From contig NZ_FNRQ01000013.1 in assembly GCF_900107685.1 (NCBI RefSeq), positions 1 through 64,000 of the forward strand: a DNA stretch of 64,000 bases, in the 5' to 3' direction. The notes below the pieces were generated by a model. The model was given only the letters and a program-made list of their open reading frames with translations, did not search any database and was not told the DNA's origin. Of the stretch, positions 34,705 to 44,900 are shown piece by piece. This DNA is from Paraburkholderia sartisoli (GTDB lineage: Bacteria; Pseudomonadota; Gammaproteobacteria; Burkholderiales; Burkholderiaceae). The stretch's first letter is position 1; the number at the start of each line of letters is the position of its first letter. A program made the translations under genes and the position numbers.

Positions 34705-36294
34705 TTAGTGAGCGTCGGGAGGCGGTGCGGTGTTGCCGAACGGGCGCGAGAACAGCACGCTGGCGAGTCCCACCACGAAGCACAGCGCCAGCGCAAAGAA
34801 CGTATCGGAGAAAGTGAGCACGAGCGCCTCGCGCATCAGCAACCCGTGCAGGACGTCGAGGCCGGCCGTCGTCGCGTTGAGCGCGTCGCCGCCCACCGCG
34901 GCCAGATGCGCGGCCTGCTGCTGGATGACCGCTTCGATCACCGGACGGCCAGCCGTCACGTGTTCGTCGAGACGCTCGTAATGCAGGTTCAAACGGTCGT
35001 TGAGCATCGTGCTGGCAACGGCAATGCCAATTGCGCCGCCGAGGTTGCGCATCAGGTTGAACAGGCCACTGGCGGATTTGAGACGCGACGGGGGCAGCGA
35101 ACCGAGCGCCATCGTGACGATCGGCGGAATGCAGAACTGCTGGCCGATGCCGCGCAGCGCCTGCGGAATCAGCAGTTCCTGCCAGCCCCACTGGTTCGTG
35201 AGCGGCACGTAGAGATACACGCCGACGCCGAAGCACACGAGCCCGAACACCATCAGCCAGCGCATGTCGACCATGCGCGCAAGCCATGAATACGCGACCA
35301 GCGCCACCAGCTGGAAACAGCCGACGGAAAGCAGCGCAAGGCCGATCTGCAACGAATCGAAGCCACGCACGCGGGCGAGAAACACCGGCGTCAGGAACAC
35401 CGCACAGAAAATGCCGATGCCGGTAATGAACGACAGCAGACTGCCGATACTGAAGTTACGGATGGCGAGCGCGCGCAGATCGACAACCGGATCTTTTGCC
35501 GTGAACGCATGGACGAGGAACAGGAACCCGCAGATGCCGCAGATCCATGCGCACGTCAGGATCACGTCGTCGCCAAACCAGTTCTTGCGCGGCCCTTCCT
35601 CGAGCACATACTCGAGGCAGCCCAGAAAGCCCGACATCAACGCCATGCCGAGGTAGTCGCCCTTTTTCAGCAGGGACATATCGACATGATCAATGTGTAC
35701 GAACCTCGGCACCAGCACGGTCACGAGAACGCCCGGCACGAGGTTCAGGTAGAACAGCCAGTGCCACGACCACTGCGACGTGATCCAGCCGCCGATCACG
35801 GGGCCGATCGTCGGCGCGAGCGAGGCGAGCGCGCTGATCGTCGTCGACGCGATCAGCCGCTGTTTGCCGGGAAACAGCACGAATGCCGTGGTGAACACCG
35901 TCGGGATCATCGCCGCGCCGAGCGCGCCCTGGAGCCCGCGAAACAGGATCATCGAGTTGATGTCCCACGCCATGCCGCACAGCATGCTCGTGATCGTGAA
36001 GCCGAGCGCCGACGCCGCGAACAGCCAGCGCGTGGAAAACACGCGCGACAGCCAGCCCGACATCGGAATCACGAGAATTTCCGCGATCAGATACGACGTT
36101 TGCACCCAGGAGAGCTCATCCTGACTGGCGGACAGGCCACCGCCAATGTCCCTGAGCGAGGAAGCAACGATCTGGATGTCGAGCGTCGCCATGAAGAACC
36201 CGAGGCACATCAGCGCGAACGCGAAGGCTTTCGTGCGTATGGGCTGATCGGCGGGGTTCGCGAGGGGTGCTGCGTGCGCGTGGGTGCGGTTCAT
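34705..36294 (-). CDS. DHA2-family MFS drug exporter (EmrB/QacA type)
   Basis: A 529-residue, 14-helix major facilitator. The motif-C-like VFTTAFVLFPGKQRLIASTT region and family segments LDIQIVASSLRDIGGGLSAS and SWVQTSYLIAEILVIPMSGW are clear. The last helix ends near FFALALCFVVGLASVLFSRPFG. Driven by protons, EmrB-like pumps expel hydrophobic drugs or uncouplers. It starts 18 nt after the HlyD-family gene, forming the second gene of the pump operon. Confidence 0.93.
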   Translation of the reverse strand: MNRTHAHAAPLANPADQPIRTKAFAFALMCLGFFMATLDIQIVASSLRDIGGGLSASQDELSWVQTSYLIAEILVIPMSGWLSRVFSTRWLFAASALGFTITSMLCGMAWDINSMILFRGLQGALGAAMIPTVFTTAFVLFPGKQRLIASTTISALASLAPTIGPVIGGWITSQWSWHWLFYLNLVPGVLVTVLVPRFVHIDHVDMSLLKKGDYLGMALMSGFLGCLEYVLEEGPRKNWFGDDVILTCAWICGICGFLFLVHAFTAKDPVVDLRALAIRNFSIGSLLSFITGIGIFCAVFLTPVFLARVRGFDSLQIGLALLSVGCFQLVALVAYSWLARMVDMRWLMVFGLVCFGVGVYLYVPLTNQWGWQELLIPQALRGIGQQFCIPPIVTMALGSLPPSRLKSASGLFNLMRNLGGAIGIAVASTMLNDRLNLHYERLDEHVTAGRPVIEAVIQQQAAHLAAVGGDALNATTAGLDVLHGLLMREALVLTFSDTFFALALCFVVGLASVLFSRPFGNTAPPPDAH

Positions 36295-36312
36295 GATCGG
36301 CTCGCTTCGGGC

Positions 36313-37398
36313 TTACGCGTGGGCTGCGAGATGAACCTTGACCGTCGCCGAGAGCCCCGGGCGCAGCACGCCCTGCATCTCCTTCGGCACGTCGAGACGG
36401 ATGCGCACCGGCACGCGCTGCACGATCTTCGTGAAGTTGCCGGTCGCGTTTTCCGCGGGCAGCACGCTGAACGTAGCCCCGGTTGCCGGCGCAAGGCTCT
36501 CGACGACGCCATGAATCCCCCTGTTCGACGCGTCCAGCTCGACGTCGACGCTGTCGCCGACACGCATCTTCTTCAACTGGTCTTCCTTGAAGTTGGCGTC
36601 GATCCACAGGCCGCTCGAAGGCACGACGGTCAGCAGCGACACGCCCGTGTTGGCGAGCAGGCCGACACGCGCGGTGCGGTTGCCGACGTAGCCGTCGATC
36701 GGCGAGCGGATCGTCGTGTATTCGACGTTGAGCGCCGCGACGCGCTGCGCCGCCTGCGCGGTCGCGATGCGCGCCTCGGCGTCGCCGATCTGCGCGTCCA
36801 GCACGACCAGCTGACGCTGCGCGGCGACGAACGCGGCATTGCTGCGATCGACGGCGGCGCGCGCCTTGAGCAGGTCCGCATCGGCGCGCTCGACGACCTG
36901 GCTCGACACAGCATCGTCTTTCACGAGCTCGCGGTAACGTGTCTGGTCGGCTGCGCTGCGCGTCAGTTCGGCACCGGACGCGCGCACTTCGGCGCCCTGT
37001 TCGTTGATCGTCGCGAGCTGGAGCGACTTCTTCGCCTGCAACTCGGTGACGGCGGCTTTCGCGCTGTCCACTTCGGCGTTCGCCTGCGCAAGACGGGCGT
37101 CGTAATCGCGTGCGTCCAGCCGGATCAGCACCTGGTTTTCATGCACGTGTTCGTTGTCTTTCACCAGCACGTCGGTCACGAAGCCATTCACCTTCGGCGC
37201 CATGACGGTGACGTCGCCGCCGATATACGCGTCATCGGTGCTTTCGACAAAGCGCCCGACCATGAACCAGTACGACCCGGCCGCAACCAGCACGACGAGC
37301 ACCGCGATGACCGCGAGCAGCATCCACGGGATGCGTCGCGTGGGATTGACACGATCCACCACGCTGGCGGGTACGACTGTCGAAGGAGTAGTGGACAT
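36313..37398 (-). CDS. HlyD/EmrA-family periplasmic adaptor
   Basis: A 361-residue membrane-fusion protein. A single N-terminal transmembrane helix (residues 27-46, PWMLLAVIAVLVVLVAAGSY) precedes the biotinyl-lipoyl halves (YIGGDVTVMAPKVNGFVTDV ... TTIRSPIDGYVGNRTARVG) that flank a helical hairpin. ATG 37396-37398. It links the DHA2 pump to the outer-membrane channel. The operator GTGCGTATGCAC lies 9 nt upstream of the start, implying MarR repression. Confidence 0.93.
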   Translation of the reverse strand: MSTTPSTVVPASVVDRVNPTRRIPWMLLAVIAVLVVLVAAGSYWFMVGRFVESTDDAYIGGDVTVMAPKVNGFVTDVLVKDNEHVHENQVLIRLDARDYDARLAQANAEVDSAKAAVTELQAKKSLQLATINEQGAEVRASGAELTRSAADQTRYRELVKDDAVSSQVVERADADLLKARAAVDRSNAAFVAAQRQLVVLDAQIGDAEARIATAQAAQRVAALNVEYTTIRSPIDGYVGNRTARVGLLANTGVSLLTVVPSSGLWIDANFKEDQLKKMRVGDSVDVELDASNRGIHGVVESLAPATGATFSVLPAENATGNFTKIVQRVPVRIRLDVPKEMQGVLRPGLSATVKVHLAAHA

Positions 37399-37406
37399 GT
37401 TGATAT

Positions 37407-37418
37407 GTGCGTATGCAC
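37407..37418. promoter_or_regulatory. MarR operator copy 1 (pump operon)
   Basis: GTGCGTATGCAC, a near-perfect palindrome GTGC-RTAY-GCAC, immediately before the HlyD-family gene. The same 12-mer occurs at 37924 and, in reverse orientation, at 38419. Confidence 0.7.
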
Positions 37419-37491
37419 TTCGTTGCCTGAAAAAATCGGCGCGAGGAACGCGCCGGCCGATGCTGCTGCCCGCTTCACGCGAGCTTCGAAT

Positions 37492-37917
37492 CTAGTCCCG
37501 GGTCATCGCAAACAGTTCGCGTCGCAGCGCTTCCGCGCGCTGCGGCCCGAACCGCGCTTCGAACTCTTCCTGTGCCGCGTACCAATGCTCACGCGCCGCG
37601 CGAAGCCGCACCTCGCCCGCTTCGGTCAAACCGATCGACAGTTCGCGCCGGTCCGGTTCGAGCGTTTCGCTGAATACGAGTCCGTCGCGACGCAGCGGCT
37701 GGATGGCACGCACGAGCGTCGTGCGCTGCATCACCATCTGGTCGGCGAGCTCCTTCATCGTCGCGCGGCCGGCGCGCCGGATCCTGCCCATGATCGAGAA
37801 CTGCGTCGTCGTCAAACCGACCTGCGCGAGGTGCCGGTCGTAGAGCTGCGAGACATAGCGCGCCGCCTGGCGAATCGCGAAACAGTCGTCTTCTGCCGGA
37901 AATAACGTGGATTTCAT
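37492..37917 (-). CDS. MarR family transcriptional regulator 1
   Basis: A 141-residue MarR-type winged-helix repressor. The recognition region is RAGRATMKELADQMVMQRTTLVRAIQPLRRDGLV with the wing around SETLEPDRRELSIGLTEAG. It starts MKSTLFPAEDDCFAIRQAAR, a family-like N-terminal helix. It precedes the pump operon by 93 nt in the same orientation and has a GTGCGTATGCAC operator 7 nt upstream of its start. Together these suggest autoregulated repression of the pump. Confidence 0.93.
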   Translation of the reverse strand: MKSTLFPAEDDCFAIRQAARYVSQLYDRHLAQVGLTTTQFSIMGRIRRAGRATMKELADQMVMQRTTLVRAIQPLRRDGLVFSETLEPDRRELSIGLTEAGEVRLRAAREHWYAAQEEFEARFGPQRAEALRRELFAMTRD

Positions 37918-37923
37918 TTATAA

Positions 37924-37935
37924 GTGCGTATGCAC
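37924..37935. promoter_or_regulatory. MarR operator copy 2
   Basis: GTGCGTATGCAC just upstream of MarR regulator 1 (start 37917). Identical to copy 1 at 37407. Confidence 0.7.
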
Positions 37936-37979
37936 ATATTAAGACACAACAACAGCGGACCAATACACCGCATCCACCG

Positions 37980-38402
37980 TTATTCCGTGATGTCGAACAG
38001 TTCCGAGCGCAGCGCCTGCGCGCGTGCCCGGCCGAAGCGGCTTTCGAATTCGTCCTGCGCGGCACGCCATGCGATGGCGGCCTTGTCAAAGGTTTTCTCG
38101 CCCTTGCCCGTCAGGCTGAACAGAAACGTGCGACCGTCATGCGCGGCCGGCTCGATGGATACGAGACCGTCGCGTTGCAGCGGCTTCATCGCACGGACCA
38201 GCGTTGTACGGTCCATGACCATCGCGTCCGCCAGATCCATCATGGTCAGGTTCGGCGTGCGCGCGAGCTTGGCAAGAATCGTGAAATGCGCCGCCGACAA
38301 ACCCACGGCCGACAGATGCCGCTCGTAAATCTGCGTGACATGCCGTGCCGCCTGCCGCAGCGCAAAGCAATTGCATTCGTCGTAGGAGAGAGGCCGGTTC
38401 AT
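37980..38402 (-). CDS. MarR family transcriptional regulator 2
   Basis: A 140-residue MarR repressor paralogous to the one at 37492: both share CFAxRQAAR near the N-terminus, MxxLADxMVMxRTTLVRAxxPLxRDGLV in the winged helix, and the same length. The start is MNRPLSYDECNCFALRQAAR at ATG 38402. GTGCATACGCAC lies 16 nt upstream. The tandem pair probably arose by duplication; both may bind the same operator and respond to different ligands. Confidence 0.92.
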   Translation of the reverse strand: MNRPLSYDECNCFALRQAARHVTQIYERHLSAVGLSAAHFTILAKLARTPNLTMMDLADAMVMDRTTLVRAMKPLQRDGLVSIEPAAHDGRTFLFSLTGKGEKTFDKAAIAWRAAQDEFESRFGRARAQALRSELFDITE

Positions 38403-38418
38403 GGGTTGGACTATAGAT

Positions 38419-38430
38419 GTGCATACGCAC
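38419..38430. promoter_or_regulatory. MarR operator copy 3
   Basis: GTGCATACGCAC, the reverse complement of copies 1 and 2, upstream of MarR regulator 2. Confidence 0.7.
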
Positions 38431-38499
38431 ACTGTCAAGTTTTTTGCTGCGGTTTTTTGTTGCCGGACGGATGACCGGCGCAGGTGTGTCCCCGTACGC

Positions 38500-39390
38500 T
38501 CAAAGCGCGAGCACGCTCACGCCCACCTCGACGCGGTGCGCGCCGCCGCCAAGAATCATGCCGCGCAACAGCGACACGTCGCTGTAGTCGCGGCCCGTTG
38601 CCAGCGTCACGTGATCGGTGTCGGCGAGCACGTCGTTGGTCGGATCGAGATCGATCCAGCCGCTGCCCGGGCAATGGACCGACACCCACGCGTGCGACGC
38701 ATCCGCGCCGATCAGCCGTGCCTGTCCGGGCGGCGGGTCGTTGCGCAGATAACCGCTGACGTAACGCGCGGGCAACCCCAGTGAGCGCAGGCAACCGATC
38801 ATCACCTGCGCGAAATCCTGGCACACGCCGCGCCTCAATTCGAACGCGCGTTCGGCGGGCGTATCGAACATCGTCGCCGACGGGGTGTATTCGAAGTCCG
38901 CGTGAATGCGATGCATCAGGTCGACCGCGCCCGCCGCGACCGGCATGCCCGGCGGAAAACTCCGCCGTGCGTATTCGCGCAGCGCGGGGCGCGGCACGAT
39001 ATTCGGCGAAGCGAAGCAGAACTCCGTCTCCGGCCTGAACGTCCCGCCGACGCTAAAGTGCAGCGCGCCGGCAACCGCGTCCCACGCAGGCGTCGATTGC
39101 GGATCGAGCGACGTCCAGCGCGGCGTCAGCTGCACCGTCGTTTCGCTCACGAGCTGCAGCCGTTCGTGCGGGGTGTCGAGCGCGAAATACAGTACGTCGT
39201 TGCCGAACGCATCGATGCGGCTATGCGCATACGAAGGCGTCGGCTCGATGCGTTCGGTGTGGTTCACCACGCGCTGCCACGCACACGCGAGCGGCCGGAT
39301 GGTCGCCAGGTGCTGCGCCGTTTCGACCAGCGTCGAATAGCGATACGTGGTGCGATGCGACACCGACAGCACGGTATGCCCCGCCGTCAT
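38500..39390 (-). CDS. Transglutaminase-like family protein (second locus)
   Basis: A 296-residue transglutaminase-like protein paralogous to the one in the Anbu operon. The beta N-domain reads VLSVSHRTTYRYSTLVETAQ. The catalytic triad is Cys190 (RRGVCQDFAQVM), His233 (DASHAWVSVH) and Asp249 (GWIDLDPTND). Its ATG overlaps the stop of the ATP-grasp/alpha-E fusion (ATGA, 39387-39390), so it is the third gene of that operon. All catalytic residues are intact, in contrast to the partner ATP-grasp domain. Confidence 0.92.
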   Translation of the reverse strand: MTAGHTVLSVSHRTTYRYSTLVETAQHLATIRPLACAWQRVVNHTERIEPTPSYAHSRIDAFGNDVLYFALDTPHERLQLVSETTVQLTPRWTSLDPQSTPAWDAVAGALHFSVGGTFRPETEFCFASPNIVPRPALREYARRSFPPGMPVAAGAVDLMHRIHADFEYTPSATMFDTPAERAFELRRGVCQDFAQVMIGCLRSLGLPARYVSGYLRNDPPPGQARLIGADASHAWVSVHCPGSGWIDLDPTNDVLADTDHVTLATGRDYSDVSLLRGMILGGGAHRVEVGVSVLAL

Positions 39391-41972
39391 GACGACACCC
39401 GCAACGCGAGCGTATTCGCGTGGCTGAAATAACGCGCGCTGATTTCATTGGCTGCGAGCGCGACCAGCGCATTCAGTTCACTGCACACTTCGATGAGTTC
39501 GGTATGGACGCCATCCGCACCGGTTGCGCACAGGCGTTCGAGAGACGGCAAGGATTCGACGGAGCGCATCAGGCCGGAAAACGTCGCATGGCGCGAACTG
39601 CCGGCGGCGACGGTGATCTCGTCGAGCTTGCGGCACAGGCGTTCATAGACGCCGTACAGGCCGCGCGGATTGGTAGGCTCGACCACCAGCAGGTCGAGCA
39701 GCGCGGGCACCTCGAAGCGGCCCGGATACAGCGAGCGATACGTCAGCGTGCTGTCGAAAAGCTGCAGCAGCAGATCGAAGCCGGCCGGCGTCGCGAGCTG
39801 GCACCCTCCGGCGACGACGCGCAGATACGCAGTCATCGCCGACACACGCTCGATATGACGCCCGACGAACAGCAGGCGCCACGCTTCGTCGCGGGTCATC
39901 CGGTCGCCCTGTGCGCCGCTGATCGCGAGGAGCTGCGTCGATAGATGTTCCAGTGCATTGATCAGCGTGACGCGGTCGTAGCGGTCGTGTCGCGCGGGCA
40001 CGGGCGACGAAGGCGTCAGCACGGTCAGCGCGTCGCGGAAATCGTTGCGCGCGGCCACAATCGTGCGCCAGTGGTCGCCCGAAAGACGGCCGCGAATCTC
40101 GCCGCTCGCGCGCGCCTGCGAGGCCAGGTTCTGGCCGATGCTGGCCGCGCCCGTGTGCTCGTTGAGGTTGGCCACCAGCGTGCGTTCGAACGTCTGCGGC
40201 GATGGCTCCGCGAGCATGTCGACCTGCGGCACGAGGCCGTTCTGCAGCGCCAGTTCGACGAGCGTCGAGAACATCGCGTCGCTATCGCTGTTTTCCAGTG
40301 AGCCGAGAATCAGGCGCAGGAGGCGCACGTTGTTTTCGGCGCGCTCGCCGTAGCGGCCGGACCAGAACAGGTTCTCCGCCGCGCGGCTGGAAACGGTGCG
40401 ATGCTTGCGCGCGAGGTCACCGGGTTTGAGCGGCGAAGGCAGCAGCGAAAACGTGGAGTGCGGTTGGCTCGACAGCACCCACGTATCGACGCTGCTGCCG
40501 CCGAACTGCATCGACACCGTGCTTTGCCGTTCAGCCGCGAGACGCGTGAAGCCGCCTGGCATCACGTGCCAGCCGCCGTTGAAATCGGCGATCGCGAAGA
40601 GGCGCAGCACCGAAGGCCGGTTGCCGATCATGCGCGCTTCATGGCGCGGCGTGCAGGAATACGGCAGCGGCTGCTGGACCGTGAACGCGTCCGGCATCGT
40701 TTCGATGCGCGCGCGCCAGGCGTCAAGGCGCTGTACGCCGGCCGCCATGCCGGGCGCGCCGTCGCGCTGCGATTCGGGCCACGTCGGCACGAGGAACGCC
40801 GAATCCTGTCGCGCGAACGCGTTCGCGCGCGCGGCGTCTTCACCGCACCACCACGTCGGCACGTCGGGCAACTCGAGCGGCTCGTCGAGCAGCGCGTCCG
40901 CGATGCCCGCCATGAAGCCGTGCAATGCGGGCGACTCCGCGAAACCCGCACCGGGCACGTTCGAGACCACCACGTTGCCCGCCCGCATCACCTGAAGCAG
41001 GCCGGGCACGCCGATCGTCGAATCGGCGCGCAGCTCGACCGGATCGCAGAACGCGTCGTCGAGGCGGCGCAGCACGACATGCACGCGCTCCAGTCCCGCA
41101 AGCGTCTTCAGATACAGCATGTCGCCGCGCACCGTGAGGTCCTTGCCCTCGACCAGCGTCACGCCAAGATAGCGCGCGAGGAACGTGTGCTCGAAGTAGG
41201 TTTCGCTATAGGGCCCAGGCGTGAGCAGCGCGATATGCGGCGCTTCGTCCCGCGCGCCGCGCATCGTCGCGCGGGCCAGTTGCGCGAGCGTGGCGACCAG
41301 CTGCGAGAACGACGCAGCCAGACGGCTCACGCGCATCGCCCGGAACGGATCGGTGAAGAGGCTCGCGACGATCATCCGGTTTTCGAGCGCATAGCCGAGG
41401 CCGGATGGCGCCTCGGTGCGGTGCGCCATCACCGTCCAGCGGCCGTTCGGAGCGCGCGCGAGGTCGATGGCGACGAGCTGCAGATACTGGCCGCCAGGCG
41501 GCACGTAATCCTTCACCGCGCGCAGATAACCCGGATGACCGAATACCAGCGCGGGCGGCAGCAGGCCGCGCTGCAACAACGTCTGTTGACCGTACACGTC
41601 CGCGACGATCGCATTCAGCAGATGCGCGCGCTGCTTCACGCCGCGCTCGATTCCGGCCCATTCCGCTTCGTCGATCAGGAACGGCAGCAGGTCCAGCGAC
41701 CACGGACGCGACTCGCCGTTGTCGGCGTACACGTTGTAGCTGATGTCGTTGTCGCGGATCTGCCGGGCGATCGACGCGGCGTCCTGATCGAGACCGGCGA
41801 TACCGTCTTCGCCCAGCAGCTCGAAAAACCGGCGCCACGGCTCACGCAGCACACCCGACGCGTCGCGCATCTCGTCCCAGTGTCCTTCGCGAACGGGCAA
41901 CGCGCGCAGGACCGCGAGCGCGTCGGCGAGGCCCGCGTTCGGCTCGAAGGGAAAAGTCGATTGAAAGGCCAA
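39387..41972 (-). CDS. Circularly permuted ATP-grasp/alpha-E fusion protein
   Basis: An 861-residue fusion: residues ~1-490 match circularly permuted ATP-grasp, and from RAAENLFWSGRYGERAENNV (about 520) an alpha-E domain runs to the end. Compared with the stand-alone ATP-grasp at 26844, several likely active-site elements are lost: LEDNLRVPSG is MAHRTEAPSG, the KEVHGAGGYGM segment is absent, and GGGTKDTW is GGSSVDTW. RRLDDAFCDP and LVEGKDL are retained. It may be a non-catalytic partner. The likely start is TTG 41972 (MAFQSTFPFEPN), with no strong ribosome site; it lies 26 nt after the DUF2126 stop. Confidence 0.88.
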   Translation of the reverse strand: MAFQSTFPFEPNAGLADALAVLRALPVREGHWDEMRDASGVLREPWRRFFELLGEDGIAGLDQDAASIARQIRDNDISYNVYADNGESRPWSLDLLPFLIDEAEWAGIERGVKQRAHLLNAIVADVYGQQTLLQRGLLPPALVFGHPGYLRAVKDYVPPGGQYLQLVAIDLARAPNGRWTVMAHRTEAPSGLGYALENRMIVASLFTDPFRAMRVSRLAASFSQLVATLAQLARATMRGARDEAPHIALLTPGPYSETYFEHTFLARYLGVTLVEGKDLTVRGDMLYLKTLAGLERVHVVLRRLDDAFCDPVELRADSTIGVPGLLQVMRAGNVVVSNVPGAGFAESPALHGFMAGIADALLDEPLELPDVPTWWCGEDAARANAFARQDSAFLVPTWPESQRDGAPGMAAGVQRLDAWRARIETMPDAFTVQQPLPYSCTPRHEARMIGNRPSVLRLFAIADFNGGWHVMPGGFTRLAAERQSTVSMQFGGSSVDTWVLSSQPHSTFSLLPSPLKPGDLARKHRTVSSRAAENLFWSGRYGERAENNVRLLRLILGSLENSDSDAMFSTLVELALQNGLVPQVDMLAEPSPQTFERTLVANLNEHTGAASIGQNLASQARASGEIRGRLSGDHWRTIVAARNDFRDALTVLTPSSPVPARHDRYDRVTLINALEHLSTQLLAISGAQGDRMTRDEAWRLLFVGRHIERVSAMTAYLRVVAGGCQLATPAGFDLLLQLFDSTLTYRSLYPGRFEVPALLDLLVVEPTNPRGLYGVYERLCRKLDEITVAAGSSRHATFSGLMRSVESLPSLERLCATGADGVHTELIEVCSELNALVALAANEISARYFSHANTLALRVSS

Positions 41973-41998
41973 GATCGTGTCGCGTGTTGTTTTTCAGG

Positions 41999-44900
41999 TC
42001 ACCAGTAGCGTAGATCCAGCGTGAAGGGAAATTCCAGGCTGTGCCGCGGCGCTTCGACAGAAAGCGGCCCAGGTGTGTGGCCGGTCGTGAAGAAGCGCGC
42101 GCGCCGCCGGCTCTCGGCCTCGTACGCGTTCACCGGGAACGTCTGGTAATTGCGTCCACCCGGATGAGCCACATGATACTGGCAACCGCCCATTGAGTGC
42201 CCCGTCCATGTGTCGACGATGTCGAACGTGAGCGGCGCGTCGACGCCGATCGTCGGATGCAGCGCCGATGGCTGCGACCACGCGCGAAAACGCACGCCCG
42301 CCACGTGTTCGCTGACGCGGCCCGTTGGTTGCATCGGCAACGGCACGCCGTTCACCGTGATCACGTGGCGGTTTTCGTTGAGGCCGAGCGCGCACACCTC
42401 GATGCGTTCCACCGACGAATCGACGTAACGCACCGTGCCGCCCGGCGAGCCTTCTTCGCCCATCACGTGCCACGGCTCCAGCGCGCTGCGAATCGTCAGC
42501 GCAATGCCGCTCGTCGCGATTTCGCCCACCAGCGGGAAGCGGAACTCGAAATGCGGCGCGAACCACGCCGTGTCGAAGGCGAAGCCGGCCGCGTCGAGGT
42601 CGGCGATCACGTCGTCGAAATCCACCCGCACGAACGTGCCGAGCAGATAACGGTCGTGCAGTTCGGTGCCCCAGCGCGTGAGACGCGTCGTGTACGGCTT
42701 GTTCCAGAAGCGCGCGACGAGCGCGCGCAGCAGCAACTGCTGCACGAGGCTCATGTGCGCGTGTGGCGGCATTTCGAAGCCGCGCAGTTCGAGCAGGCCG
42801 AGCCGTCCTGTCGGACCATCGGGCGAATACAGCTTGTCGATACAGAACTCGGCGCGGTGCGTGTTGCCGCTCACGTCGATCAGGATGTTGCGCAGCGCAC
42901 GGTCGACGAGCCACGACGGAAGTTGCCAGCCGTCGCGCCCGCCGAGCCGGTCGATCTGGCGTTGCAGTTCGAGAAACGCGAGTTCCAGCTCATACACCTG
43001 GTCGTTGCGCGCTTCGTCGACGCGCGGCGCCTGGCTCGTCGGTCCGATAAAGAGGCCGGAAAACAGGTACGACAGCGAAGGATGGTTGTGCCAGTACGCA
43101 ATCAGGCTCGCCAGCAGGTCGGGGCGCCGCAGGAACGGACTGTCGGCGGCCGTCGCGCCGCCCAGCACGAGGTGATTGCCGCCGCCGGTGCCGGTATGGC
43201 GGCCGTCGAGCATGAATTTCTCGCTCGACAGCCACGTTTCGTGCGCGGACTGATACAGGTATTCGGTGTGATCGACCAATTGCTCCCAGTTCGACGCCGG
43301 GTGGATGTTCACTTCGATCACGCCCGGATCGGGCGTCACCTGCAGCATCTTCAGACGCGCGTCGCGCGGCGGTGGGTAGCCCTCGATGATCACCTTCATC
43401 TGCAATTCGGCCGCCGTGGCCTCGATTGCGGCGAGCAGGTCGAGATAGTCGTCGAGCGCGCTGAGCGGCGGCATGAAAACGTGCAGCAGCTTGCGGCCGC
43501 TGCCGAACTTTTCCGCCTCCACTTTCGGCCCTGCTGCGCGCGCCGGATCGCGCGCCTCGACGCACAGCGCCGTGCGCGAAACCCAGCTAGCGGATTCGCC
43601 ACGCTCGGGCATGCGCGCCGCGTCGCGGGCCCAGCCGGTCATGTCGCCGTCGCCCGAACCCGCGGCGGGGCCGTTGCCCGGCGAAACGCCGTTGTCCGCG
43701 CCAGGTGCGACGGCCGTGGCCGCACGGGTGGACATCACGGGCCTGAACGTCGGGCCTGTCCCGTACTGCATCCGCAACTGCGCCGCCGGACGCAGCGGCG
43801 CGAGGGGCGCAAACGGATCCTGCGCGTGCTGCCACGGGTAATCGTTCGACGAAACCCACGGCAGCGATTCGAGCGGCAGCCGGTAGCCCATCGGCGAATC
43901 GCCGGGGATCAGGTACATGCGCTCGTCGCGGAAGTACCACGGGCCGCTCACCCACTTCGGTCCGTTCAACGGCAGGTGGCTCGTGCGCGCGAGCGGCAGC
44001 ACATAACCCGTCACGCTCGACAGCCCGGCATCGAACACGCGACGCAGACGTACACGTTCAAGTTCGTCGTCGAGTTTCGATTCGAACGGATCGACGTTGA
44101 CCGGCAGACGGCGCTCGCGCCACAGGTAATACCAGATGTCTTCGTAGCCCGGCTGGATGGTCTTCGTATCGAGCGAGAGCTTGCCGGCCAGATGATGGAT
44201 GAAGCGCTCCGCGTCTTCCGCCGTGTAGTGGTCGAGGCCAGGGTCGGGGCCGGGGTCGCGCTCATCGGCGAACAGCGACGGGTCGTGCCAGCATGGCTCG
44301 CCATCGGCACGCCAGTAGAGCGACATCACCCAGCGCGGCAGTTGCTCGCCCGGATACCACTTGCCCTGCCCGACGTGCAGAAAGCCGTTCGCGCCGTAGC
44401 GCGCGCGCAACCTGTCCATCAGCGCGACCGCATAACCGCGCTTGGTCGGGCCGAGTGCATCGGTGTTCCATTCGGCCGCGTCGCGATCACGCACGGCGAC
44501 GAAGGTCGGCTCGCCGCCCATCGTCAGGCGCACGTCCATGTCGGCGAGCTGGCGGTCGACCTGTGCGCCCATCGCCAGCACGTCGGACCACGCTTCTTCC
44601 GTATAGGGCTTCGTCACGCGCGGCGTTTCCAGCACGCGCTGGATCGACATCGTGTGCCCGAACTCGACTTCGGATTTTTCGACCGCGCCCGAGACCGGCG
44701 CCGCGCTTCCCGGCTCCGGCGTACACGCCACCGGGATGTGGCCTTCGCCCGCCAGCAGCCCGGAGGTCGGATCGAGCCCGATCCAGCCGGCGCCCGGCAG
44801 GAACACCTCGCACCACGCGTGCAGGTCGGTGAAGTCGACTTCCGTGCCGCTCGGGCCTTCGAGCGCTTTCGTATCGGGCGCGAGTTGCAGCAGATAGCCG

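Noticed and set aside
35509..37905. 798-codon plus-strand open frame opposite the efflux operon
   Set aside because: It is antisense to MFS, HlyD and MarR genes and shows no domain; high-GC shadow.
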